Assembly (NCBI GenBank): GCA_040904785.1 | Contig: JBBDSV010000050.1 | Coordinates: forward strand, 1 to 37,026 | DNA: 37,026 bases | Reading direction: 5' to 3' | Source: JBBDSV01 sp040904785 | GTDB taxonomy: Bacteria; Actinomycetota; Nitriliruptoria; Nitriliruptorales; Nitriliruptoraceae | Shown: piece after piece, positions 36,913 through 37,026 of the stretch | Position numbering within the stretch: position 1 is the stretch's first letter | Layout of the letters: each line of letters opens with the position of its first letter | Translations under genes and position numbers: made by a program | Notes under the pieces: generated by a model | What the model saw: only the letters and a program-made list of their open reading frames with translations | What the model was told of the DNA's origin: nothing | Databases searched by the model: none

Positions 36913-37026
36913 GCTCTCCTCGTCACGATCTCATTTGCGCGCTCGAAGCGTTCCCGCGACGTGCGCACACAACCGTGATTCTGGGCGCTCCGGTCTCGGC
37001 GTCCAACGGCACATAACGATCTGCCG

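Noticed and set aside
36625..36978. Open frame running across the fhaA upstream region and tRNA-Leu
   Set aside because: It passes through a complete tRNA gene and has no protein features.

Overview
The window is the replication-origin neighbourhood of a high-GC (roughly two thirds G+C) member of the Actinomycetota. Supporting this are the gene order rpmH-rnpA-yidD-yidC-jag / dnaA-dnaN-recF-dciA-gyrB-gyrA, a DUF3566 protein and a septum-formation lipoprotein after gyrA, the crgA-trpG-pknB region, and the fhaA-fhaB-pstP-ftsW/rodA-pbpA-pknB signalling and cell-wall operon. GTG starts are frequent and ATGA/GTGA start-stop overlaps are common. Only one PASTA kinase is present (no pknA), and oxidoreductase and copper genes interrupt the classical order. 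This may mean a lineage outside the well-studied Actinomycetia, such as Acidimicrobiia, but that placement is weakly supported.

Layout. 1-2503 (minus): ribosomal protein L34, RNase P protein, YidD, YidC and the RNA-binding protein Jag, nearly all translationally coupled. 2504-4848: divergent rpmH/dnaA spacer, dnaA, and the dnaA-dnaN spacer, both spacers holding DnaA boxes (candidate oriC). 4849-15144 (plus): sliding clamp, RecF, DciA, a DsbB/thioredoxin pair, gyrase B and A with a small membrane protein between them, a septum-formation lipoprotein and a DUF3566 protein, followed by tRNA-Ile(GAU). 15266-18132 (minus): a two-gene operon of unknown function (a 732-residue membrane protein and a 223-residue Ala-rich protein). 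18349-21595: a small coiled-coil membrane protein, an orphan family-5 solute-binding lipoprotein, a PlsC-type acyltransferase, tRNA-Ala(UGC) and a zinc-ribbon membrane protein. 21596-21803: an unusual DnaA-box cluster between convergent genes. 21804-25893: CrgA, a polyprenyl synthase, a TrpG/PabA amidotransferase and a coupled pair of membrane proteases (PDZ-S16 and M50). 25984-29454 (plus): a copper module (CopC-CopD fusion, YcnI-like protein, and a membrane protein with a WHDHRIHYM motif). 29468-36587 (minus): PknB, PbpA, FtsW/RodA, PstP, FhaB, FhaA. 36805-36888: tRNA-Leu(CAG).

How it fits together. The left third carries replication initiation and supercoiling control plus membrane-protein insertion. 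The right third carries the Ser/Thr phospho-signalling circuit (kinase, phosphatase, two FHA readers) that controls septal and elongation peptidoglycan synthesis. The most interesting signals not explained by known genes are two parS-like sites at the left edge, an 18-bp inverted repeat just upstream of dnaA, two extra DnaA-box loci at about 18.6 kb and 21.7 kb (the latter built from head-to-head box pairs), the unknown two-gene membrane operon, and a third copper-module gene of unknown role. I saw no CRISPR array, insertion sequence, rRNA or phage gene. Start sites, box positions and hairpins were read by eye; no searches were run.
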